DNA of 64,000 nt from Alphaproteobacteria bacterium (GTDB lineage: Bacteria > Pseudomonadota > Alphaproteobacteria > Reyranellales > Reyranellaceae): the NCBI GenBank assembly GCA_017307275.1, contig JAFKFK010000012.1, forward strand, positions 124,001 through 188,000, read 5' to 3'. The notes under the pieces are model-generated. The model was not told where the DNA came from and ran no database searches. It saw only the letters and a list, made by a program, of their open reading frames with translations. Positions 33,320 through 42,185 of this stretch are shown here, one piece after another (positions within the stretch are counted from its first letter, which is position 1; every line of letters begins with the position of its first letter). The position numbers and the translations under genes are program-made.

Positions 33320-33724
33320 CTAGGTCAGGGTTCGAGGGGGTGGAGCGACTGCGCGTTGGCAGAACGGCAGGAGGCCTGCCGCGATAGCGACCGGCACGAC
33401 GTGAGGTGCATGCGGCAACATGGTCGCAGATGGCATCGCCAGCAGCGGCACGACGGAACAGAAGTGGCACTTCTCGACGGTCATGCCGACGTCGTCGGCC
33501 GAGGCATCATCGCCGGCAACATCGAGAACGATGGAAGCAGGCCCGATCTCGCGGGCCGAGGCGACGCCGCAAACATGGAACGTCGTGACCAGCGCCACCA
33601 TCAGAACGCAGAGAAGCCGCAGGAGTGCTGCGGGCTGCGCCACGATGGCAAACGAGGAAACGCTACTGTTCACGGCGCGGAGTGAACGCGAGGAGCAGCG
33701 CGGCGTCAACACGACAGGAGACAT
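33320..33724 (-). CDS. Small Cys/His protein at the head of the metal operon
   Basis: A 134-residue protein with a hydrophobic stretch (LLRLLCVLMVALVTTFHVCG, about 35-54), then an acidic region and the motif EKCHFCSVV, a possible metal or redox site, followed by a histidine-containing hydrophobic segment. Small proteins of this type often precede czcCBA operons; I know no assigned function. The ATG at 33724 is preferred. A TTG at 33742 and internal starts are alternatives, and no strong ribosome-binding site is visible. It lies 64 bases before czcC. Confidence 0.6.
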   Translation of the reverse strand: MSPVVLTPRCSSRSLRAVNSSVSSFAIVAQPAALLRLLCVLMVALVTTFHVCGVASAREIGPASIVLDVAGDDASADDVGMTVEKCHFCSVVPLLAMPSATMLPHAPHVVPVAIAAGLLPFCQRAVAPPPRTLT

Positions 33725-33800
33725 GAATTGTCGCACGTTCAACGGAGCGGCTCACATACTCGTACATTTGAATATCTGTTCAACTATTGTCGGACGGTTG

Positions 33801-34673
33801 TCAACCCTCCGGAGCAATCGACATCTCGAAGCGCTTCGTTGCCCCCGGTCCGACCGAGACCATACCCGGCTTGCTCGCGAGTTCATCGTCGAACCCTTCG
33901 GGGCTGGCGTAGCCCTGCCAGGGCTCGATGCAGACATAGCCCGCGCCGGGCTTGGTCCAGATGCCGAGGTGAGGCATGCCCGGGAAGGTCACGCGGAGGG
34001 AACGGTGACCCGGCGCGCCATAGACCAGACCGCGGCTTTCCAGCGTGTCGAAGATCAGCGCATCGTCGCGAAACAACTCGTCGCACAAGGCAAGCCGCCG
34101 GCCCTGGACGGGTGTCGGATGAGGGACGGGGCTCAGCAGGTTGTTGGCGAGCCGGCGCACCGGTGCGGGCTCGTCGTGCTCGAAGAGGATCTCGTGCGCC
34201 TCGCGCGGCGCTCCGGAGGGCAGCGGCCAGCGCAAGGCGGGATGGAAGCCGAACGACGCCGGCATGGGCCTGTCGCCCCGGTTCATCACCTTGGCCGTCA
34301 TGTGCAAGGCGCCGTCTTCAATCCGGTAGATGACGTCGAGGCGGAACTCGAACGGATACTGCCGGCGCGTCGCCTCGCTGGCCTCCAACCGCCAGATGCA
34401 GCGCGCCTTCTCCGCCGTCACCAGCACGAAGCGCGAGGTGCGCGTGAAGCCATGGCGCGGGATCTCGTAGGTCTGGCCGTCGACCTTGATCTTCTTGTCC
34501 TTGGTCTCGCCGACCAACGGAAACAGCAGCGGCGCGCGGCCTGCCCATACGGCGGGATCGCCACCCCATAACAGGTCGGAGCCGTCACGGTCCTGTAGCC
34601 TTTGAAGTTCCGCGCCTGCGGCGGAAATCTGGGCGCTGAGCGCGGAGTCCGATATCGAAACGAGATCAACCAT
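33801..34673 (-). CDS. Aldose-1-epimerase family protein
   Basis: A 290-residue beta-sandwich protein of the galactose mutarotase superfamily (LacX/YeaD-like), which interconverts sugar anomers. RHGFTRTSRF supplies a conserved His and Arg, FGFHPALRW holds the second histidine and VCIEPWQG the catalytic glutamate. There is no signal peptide. It follows the SulP gene on the same strand after 77 bases and precedes nothing on that strand before the czc operon, so it may be transcribed alone. The sugar is unknown. Confidence 0.88.
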   Translation of the reverse strand: MVDLVSISDSALSAQISAAGAELQRLQDRDGSDLLWGGDPAVWAGRAPLLFPLVGETKDKKIKVDGQTYEIPRHGFTRTSRFVLVTAEKARCIWRLEASEATRRQYPFEFRLDVIYRIEDGALHMTAKVMNRGDRPMPASFGFHPALRWPLPSGAPREAHEILFEHDEPAPVRRLANNLLSPVPHPTPVQGRRLALCDELFRDDALIFDTLESRGLVYGAPGHRSLRVTFPGMPHLGIWTKPGAGYVCIEPWQGYASPEGFDDELASKPGMVSVGPGATKRFEMSIAPEG

Positions 34674-34740
34674 GCCGCATTCTGAGCGGCCTGGCGCGTG
34701 CCGTGAAGGGAAGACGTGACGCAGCCTCGGCGCGACAGTT

Positions 34741-34759
34741 CAGGCAACCATCATGCCTG
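34741..34759 (-). terminator. Hairpin enclosing the sulP stop codon
   Basis: CAGGCA and TGCCTG form a 6-bp stem around a seven-base loop that contains the leftward TGA stop (34751-34753). There is no long T-tract, so it is a possible but weak terminator between sulP and the epimerase gene. Confidence 0.4.
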
Positions 34760-36442
34760 CTTCGCGAAAGCATGTGCTTCTCGCACGGCATCTTCTATCT
34801 GCGGCAAGTAACGAACGTGCGGTCGACGGGCGCCCGCCCGCAGCAGCGCCTGGCGCATGGCGGGAGTGGCCCCCGTGACGAAGACCCGAATACCGTGACG
34901 CGCCGCCTTGCGACCGATGCCCGCGATGACGTTGGCGGCCGTCGAATCGATGAATGGCACGGCCGAAACGTCGATCACGAAGGCCTTGCGCTCGTCGGCG
35001 ATGCGGTCGAGCACGGCGCCGACGGTCGACGCCGTACCGAAGAAGAAGGCGCCCGAGAGTCGATAGACGACAACGTCGCGATCCGTCGCCAGCGCCGGAT
35101 CATAGGGAGGACGTGGATCCGCGGCGTCGGCGCGGTCTGCCAGTACCAGCGGCACGCGCTCTTCCACGCCGGCCGCGCTCGACATGCGATAGATGAACAG
35201 CGCCGCGCCCAAGGCAAAGCCCACGACAATGCCTTCGGTCAGATCGCGGAACACAGTGAGGAGGAAAGTCGCCAGCAGGACGGTCGCATCGCCGCGCGAC
35301 GAACGCAGAAGGGTCGCGAACTCGTGCTTTTCGGCCATGTTCCACGCGACCATGGCCAGTACGCCCGCCAAAGCGGCGAGCGGGATGTAGGAGGCCAGCG
35401 GTGCGGCCAGCAGCATGAAGCCCAGCAGGAAGGCCGAATGCAGCATGCCGGCGACCGGGCTGCGCGCGCCGGCGCGGACGTTGGTGGCCGTACGCGCGAT
35501 GGTGCCGGTGGCGCAGATCCCGCCGAACAGCGCGGCGGCGATATTGGCGATGCCCTGGGCCACCAGCTCGCAGTTGGAACGATGGCGGCGGCCCGTCATG
35601 CCGTCGGCGACGACGGCCGAGAGCAGCGATTCGATGGCCCCCAGCAAGGCGAAAGCCACCGCATCGGGCAGGATAGCCTCGACCTTCGCCCAGGACATGT
35701 CGGGCAGGCGTGGCGCCGGCAACATCGACGGAATGCCACCGAAGCGGCTGCCGATCGTCTCGACCGGCAGGCCGAGCAATCCCGCCGCGACGGAAGCCGC
35801 AGCAACAGCGATCAACATGCCGGGCCAGTGCGGGCGCAGCCGTTTCAGCCCGAGAATGAGACCGATGACTCCCGCCGCCAGCGCCACCGCGGCCGGATTG
35901 ATCGTATCGAGGGCGGGCGCCAGCGCCTCGAGCTTGGCAACGAACGGGCCGGGCTCCTTGCCGTCGAGGGTGAGGCCCAGAAGGTCCTTGATCTGACTGG
36001 CGAAGATGATGACCGCAATGCCGGCGGTGAAGCCGACCGTCACCGGGTAGGGGATGAACTTGATGAAGGTACCGAGCCGCAGGGCGCCGGCTGCCGTCAG
36101 GAAAACGCCGGCCAGCAAAGTGGCCAGCAGCATGCCCTCGACGCCATGCCGTTCGACGCAGGCCGCGACCAGCACGATGAAGGCGCCTGCCGGGCCGCCG
36201 ACCTGGAAGCGGCTGCCGCCCAGCGCCGAGATCAGAAAACCGCCAATGATCGCCGTGAAAAGCCCGCGCTCCGGCCCCGTGCCCGAGGCGATGGCAATCG
36301 CCATGGAGAGCGGCAGCGCCACGATGGCGACGGTCAGCCCTGCGACGGCATCGGCCCGAAACGCCGCGAGCCCGTAGCCTTCCCGCAGCACGGTGACCAG
36401 CTTGGGCGCGAACAGCGCGGGAGAAGGAACGTTGATCGACAT
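34751..36442 (-). CDS. SulP-family anion transporter with STAS domain
   Basis: A 563-residue inner-membrane transporter with 12 or more hydrophobic segments. The family signature lies near the N-terminus (AFRADAVAGLTVAIVALPLS, then a GLFTAIIGGF segment), and a C-terminal cytoplasmic STAS domain (about 440-550: RLSGAFFFGTAST, VIDVSAVPFIDSTAAN). It probably imports sulfate, bicarbonate or another anion; no carbonic anhydrase or sulfate gene nearby narrows this. The upstream region is A+T-rich and shared with the divergent TRAP operon. Confidence 0.9.
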   Translation of the reverse strand: MSINVPSPALFAPKLVTVLREGYGLAAFRADAVAGLTVAIVALPLSMAIAIASGTGPERGLFTAIIGGFLISALGGSRFQVGGPAGAFIVLVAACVERHGVEGMLLATLLAGVFLTAAGALRLGTFIKFIPYPVTVGFTAGIAVIIFASQIKDLLGLTLDGKEPGPFVAKLEALAPALDTINPAAVALAAGVIGLILGLKRLRPHWPGMLIAVAAASVAAGLLGLPVETIGSRFGGIPSMLPAPRLPDMSWAKVEAILPDAVAFALLGAIESLLSAVVADGMTGRRHRSNCELVAQGIANIAAALFGGICATGTIARTATNVRAGARSPVAGMLHSAFLLGFMLLAAPLASYIPLAALAGVLAMVAWNMAEKHEFATLLRSSRGDATVLLATFLLTVFRDLTEGIVVGFALGAALFIYRMSSAAGVEERVPLVLADRADAADPRPPYDPALATDRDVVVYRLSGAFFFGTASTVGAVLDRIADERKAFVIDVSAVPFIDSTAANVIAGIGRKAARHGIRVFVTGATPAMRQALLRAGARRPHVRYLPQIEDAVREAHAFAKQA

Positions 36443-36539
36443 TTAACTAAAAATTTGTGTATTACCGCCCCAAGGGTAACGCCTCGATGCGGTCCAGGGC
36501 AAGATCGAGTTTCGTCGGGCTCGCCTGCGGTACTCGCAT

Positions 36540-36552
36540 GTTGTCTGACAAC
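36540..36552. promoter_or_regulatory. GntR/FadR-type operator upstream of the TRAP operon
   Basis: GTTGTC-T-GACAAC is a perfect palindrome. Its core, TTGTCTGACAA, fits the TNGTNNNACNA consensus bound by FCD-type (FadR/VanR) GntR repressors, which commonly control TRAP operons for sugar acids. It lies 86 bases before the dctP ATG. No GntR gene is in the window. Confidence 0.5.
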
Positions 36553-36637
36553 TTTGTCGCATCCGCCGCCATTCCCATGCATAGTCCGCGCAGGTCCCGG
36601 TCGCAGAACCACACAACAGGGCCCCGGAGGAAATACG

Positions 36638-37633
36638 ATGAAGCGCAGACACCTTGTCGGCGGCCTTGCCGCCGCGACGATTGCCGCCCCGTTCATCCGC
36701 TCCGCGAGCGCGCAGGCGCCGCTGACCCTGAACGGCGCGGTCCAGTTCAACGACGATCACGCCTTCAACAAGACGCTGCTCAAGTTCGAGGAGCTGGTGA
36801 AGAAGTATTACGGCAAGCCGATCAACTTCACCCTGCACCGCAACTCTTCCCTGGGCCTCGAGAAGCAGTATTTCGAGTACATGGCCCAGGGTAAGGCGGT
36901 GGACTACGGCATCGTCTCGCCGGCCCACATGTCGACCTTCTCCAAGGCCGCGCCGTTCATCGACGCGCCCTTCCTGTTCCGCGACCTCGCGCAATGGAAC
37001 AAGGTCCTCGAGGCCGACCTGCTGAAGCCGGTGGCCGACGAGATCGCGCAGAAGGCCGACGTCATGCTGATCGGCTATGCCGGCGGCGGCGTGCGCAACA
37101 TCTTCGTCAACAAGCCGGTGTCGAACCTGGCAGAGATCAGGGGCCTCAAGGTCCGCGTCCAGGGCGCGCCGATCTGGTCCAAGACATTCGCGGCGGCCGG
37201 CATGTCGCCGACAGTCATCGCCTACAACGAAGTCTACAACGCCATCCAGAACAACGTGATCTCGGCCGGCGAGAACGAGGCGGCCGGCGTCGAAACGATG
37301 AAGTTCTACGAAGTGGCGCCCAATCTCGCGATGACCGAGCACGCCATCACGATCCGGCCGATCTGCTTCTCCGGCAAGACCTTCAAGACCCTGCCGAAGG
37401 ACCTGCAAGAAGCGATCATCAAGGCCGGCAAGGAAGCCGGCGCCTATGGCCGCCAGGTCGAAAGCTCGGAGGACGAACAGAAGCTGGTCGCCCTCGAAAA
37501 GGCGGGCAAGCTGAAGCGCATTCCCTTCAAGGATCGCGCCGAGATGAAGAAGCTGGTCGACCCGGTGATGGCGGCCTACGCCAAGGAGATCGGCGCCGAC
37601 GGCATCTTCAGCCAGATCGTCGCCACCAACTGA
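36638..37633 (+). CDS. dctP: TRAP transporter substrate-binding protein (DctP family)
   Basis: A 331-residue periplasmic binding protein with a Tat-like leader (KRRHLVGGLAAATIAAPFIR, cleavage near a SASA site). The DctP fold shows in FSKAAPFIDAPFLFRD, ISNLAEIRGLKVRVQGAP-like text (here SNLAEIRGLKVRVQGAP) whose arginine usually binds the carboxylate of the ligand, and TVIAYNEVYNAIQNNVISAG. It delivers an organic acid to DctQM. GGAGG lies seven bases before the ATG. The ligand is unknown. Confidence 0.92.
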   Translation: MKRRHLVGGLAAATIAAPFIRSASAQAPLTLNGAVQFNDDHAFNKTLLKFEELVKKYYGKPINFTLHRNSSLGLEKQYFEYMAQGKAVDYGIVSPAHMSTFSKAAPFIDAPFLFRDLAQWNKVLEADLLKPVADEIAQKADVMLIGYAGGGVRNIFVNKPVSNLAEIRGLKVRVQGAPIWSKTFAAAGMSPTVIAYNEVYNAIQNNVISAGENEAAGVETMKFYEVAPNLAMTEHAITIRPICFSGKTFKTLPKDLQEAIIKAGKEAGAYGRQVESSEDEQKLVALEKAGKLKRIPFKDRAEMKKLVDPVMAAYAKEIGADGIFSQIVATN

Positions 37634-37640
37634 TGCGTAC

Positions 37641-37698
37641 GCGCAGCGGAGTAGTCCCTCCGCTGCGCTCTTTCCCGGCTGCCTACCGGGCGCTTTTT
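37641..37698 (+). terminator. Tandem hairpins between dctP and dctQ (attenuator)
   Basis: GCGCAGCGGAG (37641-37651) and CTCCGCTGCGC (37658-37668) form a perfect 11-bp stem followed by TCTTT. A second, weaker hairpin (CCCGG/CCGGG, 37674-37690) is followed by CGC and TTTTT. Within an operon this would lower expression of the membrane subunits relative to the binding protein. Confidence 0.65.
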
Positions 37699-37714
37699 CC
37701 TGAACGGATTTCCG

Positions 37715-38230
37715 ATGCCCTCTCCTGAAGCTCAACCGCGCAGCCTCTGGCGCCGGTTTACGGCTGGCTATGCCCAGTTTCTGACCGGCCTCCTTGCCTT
37801 CTCCGTCGCCGTCATCGTCGTGCCCGTCACCCTGCAGATGGTGTCGCGCTACACCGACCTGATCCCGCCCTACATCTGGACGGAAGAGATGGCGCGCTTC
37901 CTGTTCATCTGGATGATCATGATCGGCGCCATGATCGGCGTGCGCGAAGCCTCGCACTTCGAGGTCGATGTCTGGCCGACGCTCTCACGACGCAGCGAGG
38001 CGGCTGTGCGCATCGCGGCCAGGCTCGGCATCCTGGCATTGGCGCTGGTCTTCGTGGTGGGCGGCATCGAGTTCACGCGCTTCGCCTGGTACCGCACCTC
38101 CGAACTCGCGGACCTGCCGCTCTGGATGATCCACATCGCCTGGCCGGTCGCAGGCGTCACCTGGCTCATCTTCCTGGGCGAACAGTTCTACGACGAAGCC
38201 CGCATTCTGCTCGGCTGGAGCGCGTCATGA
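37715..38230 (+). CDS. dctQ: TRAP transporter small permease (DctQ family)
   Basis: A 171-residue membrane protein with four hydrophobic helices (about 22-44, 57-75, 97-117 and 134-153). The diagnostic region PYIWTEEMARFLFIWMIMIG and the following GVREASHFEVD match DctQ. It partners DctM in the Na+-driven uptake of an organic acid. Its end overlaps dctM by four bases (ATGA). Confidence 0.9.
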   Translation: MPSPEAQPRSLWRRFTAGYAQFLTGLLAFSVAVIVVPVTLQMVSRYTDLIPPYIWTEEMARFLFIWMIMIGAMIGVREASHFEVDVWPTLSRRSEAAVRIAARLGILALALVFVVGGIEFTRFAWYRTSELADLPLWMIHIAWPVAGVTWLIFLGEQFYDEARILLGWSAS

Positions 38231-39546
38231 GCGGCGCCCTGTTCTCGGCCGGCGAGGCCGCTTCGATCCTGTTCGGCGTCTTCTTCGTGCTGCTGGTGCT
38301 GCGCGTGCCCGTGGCCTTCGCGCTGGGGCTCGCCTGCCTGCCGCTCTTCTATCTTGAGCCCCGGCTCGGGACGATGATGCTCGCGCAGGAAACTTTCAAC
38401 GCCTACAACTCCTTCATCCTGCTCGCCGTGCCGTTCTTCCTGCTGACGGCCAATCTGATGAGCGTCGGCGGCATCACCGACAGGCTGGTGGCGCTGTCGC
38501 GGTCCATCGTCGGAAGCTGGCCGGGTTCACTGGCGCAGATCAACGTCGTGCTCTCGGTGTTCTTCGCCGGCATCTCCGGCTCCTCGACGGCCGACGCGGC
38601 AAGCCAGAGCAAGATCTTCATCGATGCCCAGACCAAGGAAGGCTACGACCTCTCCTTCTCGATCGCCATCACCGCCGTCTCGGCGGTGCTGGCCGTGATC
38701 ATTCCGCCGTCGATCCTGATGATCGTGTGGGGCGGCATCATCTCGACTTCGATCGGCGCGCTATACCTTGCCGGCGTCGTGCCCGGCCTGCTGATTGCCG
38801 GCGCGCAGATGGCCACGGTGCATATCTATGCGGTCAAGCGCGGCTATCCGACCTATCCGCGCTCGTCCTTCCGCCAGCTCCTCTGTGCGATCTGGGTGTC
38901 GATCCCCGCCCTGATGACGCCCGTCATCATCGTCGGCGGCATCTTGATGGGGTGGTTCACGGCGACCGAATCGGCCTGCGTCGCCGTGCTTTACTCGGCT
39001 GTGCTGTCGATCGTGGTCTATCGCGAGATGGGCGCAAAGGAGCTCTACCGGGCGCTGGTCGACACCGGCAAGCTCGCCTCGGTAGCGCTCTTCTGCATCG
39101 GCACAGCCTCAGCCTTCGGCTGGCTGCTGGCCTACTACCGCATCCCGCAAGAGCTGCTGGCCAACGTCACGAGCTGGGGTCTGGGGCCAATCGGCGTTGG
39201 CTTCTTCATCGCCTTCGTGTTTCTGGTGGTGGGCTGCTTCCTCGACGCCATCCCGGCCATCATCATCGTCGGCACGGTGCTGCAGCCGCTCGCCAAGTCG
39301 GTCGCCATGGACCCGGTCCACTTTGCGATCGTCTCGATCGTGTCGCTGGCCTTCGGGCTTGTGACGCCGCCCTACGGCCTCTGCCTGATGATCTCCTGTG
39401 CCGTCGCCGGCGTGCCGCTGCGCTATGCGCTGAAGGACACGATGATCATGCTGGTGCCGATGATCGTGGTGCTGGCGGCAATGATCGTCTGGCCAGACAT
39501 CGCGCTCTTCCTGCCACGCCTGATCGCGCCGGAGCTGCTAAAATAA
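38227..39546 (+). CDS. dctM: TRAP transporter large permease (DctM family)
   Basis: A 439-residue, about 12-helix membrane protein forming the transport path of the TRAP system. Family motifs are FFAGISGSSTADAAS, IPPSILMIVWGG, WFTATESACVAVLYSA and FGLVTPPYGLCLMI. It is translationally coupled to dctQ. A strong hairpin after the stop separates it from the convergent nitronate monooxygenase gene. Confidence 0.93.
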   Translation: MSGALFSAGEAASILFGVFFVLLVLRVPVAFALGLACLPLFYLEPRLGTMMLAQETFNAYNSFILLAVPFFLLTANLMSVGGITDRLVALSRSIVGSWPGSLAQINVVLSVFFAGISGSSTADAASQSKIFIDAQTKEGYDLSFSIAITAVSAVLAVIIPPSILMIVWGGIISTSIGALYLAGVVPGLLIAGAQMATVHIYAVKRGYPTYPRSSFRQLLCAIWVSIPALMTPVIIVGGILMGWFTATESACVAVLYSAVLSIVVYREMGAKELYRALVDTGKLASVALFCIGTASAFGWLLAYYRIPQELLANVTSWGLGPIGVGFFIAFVFLVVGCFLDAIPAIIIVGTVLQPLAKSVAMDPVHFAIVSIVSLAFGLVTPPYGLCLMISCAVAGVPLRYALKDTMIMLVPMIVVLAAMIVWPDIALFLPRLIAPELLK

Positions 39547-39551
39547 AGGGC

Positions 39552-39573
39552 GGGGCGGCCCCGCTGCCGCCCC
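39552..39573. terminator. Bidirectional hairpin between dctM and the nitronate monooxygenase gene
   Basis: GGGGCGGC and GCCGCCCC form a perfect 8-bp stem with a six-base loop. Leftward, the stem is followed by a T-rich stretch (complement of AAATAAAGGGC), so it is strongest for the leftward transcript. Confidence 0.65.
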
Positions 39574-39599
39574 TCTCGCACACCTTCGAGTTCAGGCGC

Positions 39600-40535
39600 C
39601 TAGAACCCGCCCGCCATCGAGCGTTCTCCCTGCTGGCGGCGGATGGCGTGGAAGCCGTCGACTGTACGGCCGATAATCTCGGCCACCGGCAGCACTTCGT
39701 GAATCAGGCCGACGGTCTGACCCGCGAGCGCCAGCGACGCTTCCATGTCGCCACCGAAATAGACATCCTTCACGTTGCCGAAGATCGCGCGATCGAACGA
39801 GCCGGCGCGGTCGATCTCCTTGGCGCGCTCGGTCTTCAGGGCGCGCACGCAGGGCGTCGACTTGCGGTTCAACATCACCGTGCCGGTATCGTCGGCGTCG
39901 ACGATGGCCTGCTTGTAGTTATGGTGCACCGGACTTTCGGCCGCGCTCACGAACCGCGTTCCCATCTGGATGCCTTCGGCGCCCAGCGCAAAGGCCGCCG
40001 CCATGCCGCGACCGTCGCAGATGCCGCCGGCGGCAATGATCGGCACGTCGGTCTTCTCCCGCACCGCCTGCAGCAGGACCAGGGTCGAGACGTCGTCGGG
40101 ATTCTTGAAGCCGCCACCCTCGCCGCCTTCGACGATCAGGCCGTCGACACCGGCCTCGACCGCCTTCAGCGCCGAGGAGAGGTTGGGCACCACGTGATAG
40201 ACGGTGAGGCCTGCCGCCTTCAGCGTCGGCAACAGCTTGGCGGGCGACCCTGCCGAAGTGCTGACAAACTTCACCCCCGACTTGGCCACGAGATCGACGA
40301 TCCGCGGCTCGCGGATGAAGAGCAGCGGCAGGTTCACGCCGAACGGCTTGTCGGTCAGCCCCTTCATCTTCTCGATCTCGGCGAGGCAGGCATCGACCTC
40401 GCCACTCGAGGTCTCGATGATGCCGAGGCCGCCGGCATTGGAGACCGCCGACGCGAGTTGACTGCGCGCGATCCAGCCCATCGGCGCCTGCACGATTGGG
40501 TATTTGACGCCGGTATGGGCGAGCACTCGGTTCAT
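39600..40535 (-). CDS. Nitronate monooxygenase
   Basis: A 311-residue FMN-dependent TIM-barrel enzyme of the NMO/2-nitropropane dioxygenase family, which oxidises alkyl nitronates such as propionate-3-nitronate. It begins with the conserved VKYPIVQAPMGW and GGLGIIETSS and has the phosphate-binding GGICDGRGMAAAFALGAEG and MGTRF motifs. The ATG at 40535 has AGGAAGG eight bases upstream; the longer reading frame to 40724 is antisense to other sequence and rejected. It lies 19 bases after the secreted hydrolase gene on the same strand. Confidence 0.9.
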   Translation of the reverse strand: MNRVLAHTGVKYPIVQAPMGWIARSQLASAVSNAGGLGIIETSSGEVDACLAEIEKMKGLTDKPFGVNLPLLFIREPRIVDLVAKSGVKFVSTSAGSPAKLLPTLKAAGLTVYHVVPNLSSALKAVEAGVDGLIVEGGEGGGFKNPDDVSTLVLLQAVREKTDVPIIAAGGICDGRGMAAAFALGAEGIQMGTRFVSAAESPVHHNYKQAIVDADDTGTVMLNRKSTPCVRALKTERAKEIDRAGSFDRAIFGNVKDVYFGGDMEASLALAGQTVGLIHEVLPVAEIIGRTVDGFHAIRRQQGERSMAGGF

Positions 40536-40554
40536 TTGTTTCCTTCCTGTGTTT

Positions 40555-42078
40555 TCAAGGCATGTTGCGCGCGCGTTCCCACGCGGCGGTGAAGTTGGGC
40601 GGCGTATCGGCGCGACAGGGCAACGCCTTCTTCGGATCGGGATCCTCGATGAAACTGTCGCGCAGGCGGGCCGCGCACGGATCCTGGACGACCACGCCAT
40701 GACCCTGGGCGCGGAAAACGACATTGCGCGACGCCGAGAGTGTCCGCGCCGCCTCGCGCGCCCAGAGAGGCGGCGTCAGCCAATCGAAGGTGCCGCTCAA
40801 CAGCAAGGTCGGCACGGCGGACTTCACCGGCTGGCGATCGGCTGCCGGCGCAGCGGCGACCCGCCATGCCGGGCAGAAGGTCGGCGACTTGCTGGCCTTG
40901 GCGTTCAGGCCATAGACGCCGTTCTCTTCGATGGCATTGCGGCGCGCCGTACGATCGACCATCGGCCAGGTCTCCCGACACTCGATGCTGTTGTAGAGCC
41001 CGTCGAACTGCTGCGCGTTCTGTTCGAGCAGGCCGCCATCGTTGCTTTCGAGATCCTCGGCGAAGAGGCGCACGAGGCGAAGGTCGCCGTGCTTCACGGC
41101 GGCCGCCGTTTCCGGAATGGAGGCTGCCTCGCCCTCGCGCATCATGTTCAACAGCACCATCAGGAGCTTGGTACCGTCGAGCTGGATGGATTGAGGTCCG
41201 TCTTCAAGGGCGAGCGTGAGATCTATGGGCTTGCGATCCGCGGCCTCGATCACGCCTTCGACCGTGGCACGCAGATCGGGATGCCGCTCGCGGCAGAGCG
41301 CGTCGGCAGTGCAATCGGCATAGAGCCGCTCGAAGGCGCGGCGCACGATCGCGGGCTCGTTCTGCTCGCCGTTGATCTGCGGCGGGTAGACGCCGTCGAG
41401 CACGGCAGCGCGCACCAGATTGGGATGCCGGCGCATCACTTCGAGGCCCCAGCGCGTGCCGTACGATACGCCGTAGATGTTGATGCGGCTGAGCCCCATC
41501 GCCGTCGCCAGATCGGCCACGTCGTCGGCCAGCACCGGCGTGTTGTACATGCTGAGGTCGATCTTGCGGCGATCGATATTGGCCCGGCAGCGCGCCAGGA
41601 TCTCCTTCTCCTGCTGTTCGGTGACGGCGCGGCGACGCGCCTTGGCGGGCTCCGTCATGCGGGTATCGAAGCAATCGAGATTGGGCGTGGCGCCGCCCGC
41701 GCCGCGTTGGCTCAGGATGATCACGTCGCGCTTGCGGCGGATCACGGCCGTCTCGTTCCACCAGTCGCCTTCGGCTAGCGCATCGGCGCCGGGACTGGAG
41801 GCGACCAGCGGCGCGTCGCCCGGCCCGCCCGAAAGGTAGACCAGCGGCTCGACGCCGGCCGTGCGTTTGGCCTTGAGGACGGCGACCTTCAGTTTGACCT
41901 CGCGGCCCTGCGGCTGGTCGCGATTCTCCGAGACGATCAGCACGAAGCATTCGACCCGGTCGCCACGCGGCGGCTTGAAGGTGCAGCGCTCGCGGTCGAG
42001 GCGCGGTGCCGCGACGGCGCTCTCTGCCAAAATGAGCAGAAATGCTGCCAGGCTGCACAGGAACCGCACTCGCGCCAT
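40555..42078 (-). CDS. Secreted alpha/beta hydrolase, TAP-like peptidase family
   Basis: A 507-residue exported hydrolase related to Streptomyces tripeptidyl aminopeptidases. It has a signal peptide (ARVRFLCSLAAFLLILAE), a core EPLVYLSGGPGDAP (oxyanion region), IILSQRGAGGATP, nucleophile elbow YGVSYGTRWGL, acid in LLLSGTFDWLTPP and histidine in AQGHGVVVQDPC, followed by the TAP-like C-terminal domain. It probably cleaves N-terminal residues or esters in the periplasm. Three ATGs are in frame; 42078 gives the best signal peptide. Confidence 0.87.
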   Translation of the reverse strand: MARVRFLCSLAAFLLILAESAVAAPRLDRERCTFKPPRGDRVECFVLIVSENRDQPQGREVKLKVAVLKAKRTAGVEPLVYLSGGPGDAPLVASSPGADALAEGDWWNETAVIRRKRDVIILSQRGAGGATPNLDCFDTRMTEPAKARRRAVTEQQEKEILARCRANIDRRKIDLSMYNTPVLADDVADLATAMGLSRINIYGVSYGTRWGLEVMRRHPNLVRAAVLDGVYPPQINGEQNEPAIVRRAFERLYADCTADALCRERHPDLRATVEGVIEAADRKPIDLTLALEDGPQSIQLDGTKLLMVLLNMMREGEAASIPETAAAVKHGDLRLVRLFAEDLESNDGGLLEQNAQQFDGLYNSIECRETWPMVDRTARRNAIEENGVYGLNAKASKSPTFCPAWRVAAAPAADRQPVKSAVPTLLLSGTFDWLTPPLWAREAARTLSASRNVVFRAQGHGVVVQDPCAARLRDSFIEDPDPKKALPCRADTPPNFTAAWERARNMP

Positions 42079-42185
42079 GGCTATGTTCTGCCACATCGTG
42101 GCTTGTGACGGCATGAAGTAATTCTATGGAAGGGATGCCGGCGAACATCTTGCCAGCCCGACCGCCCCGCCTCACTTTGCCGGCC

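Noticed and set aside
34703..36637. Long N-terminal extension of the dctP frame
   Set aside because: It is antisense to the SulP gene; the DctP signal peptide and GGAGG site place the start at 36638.
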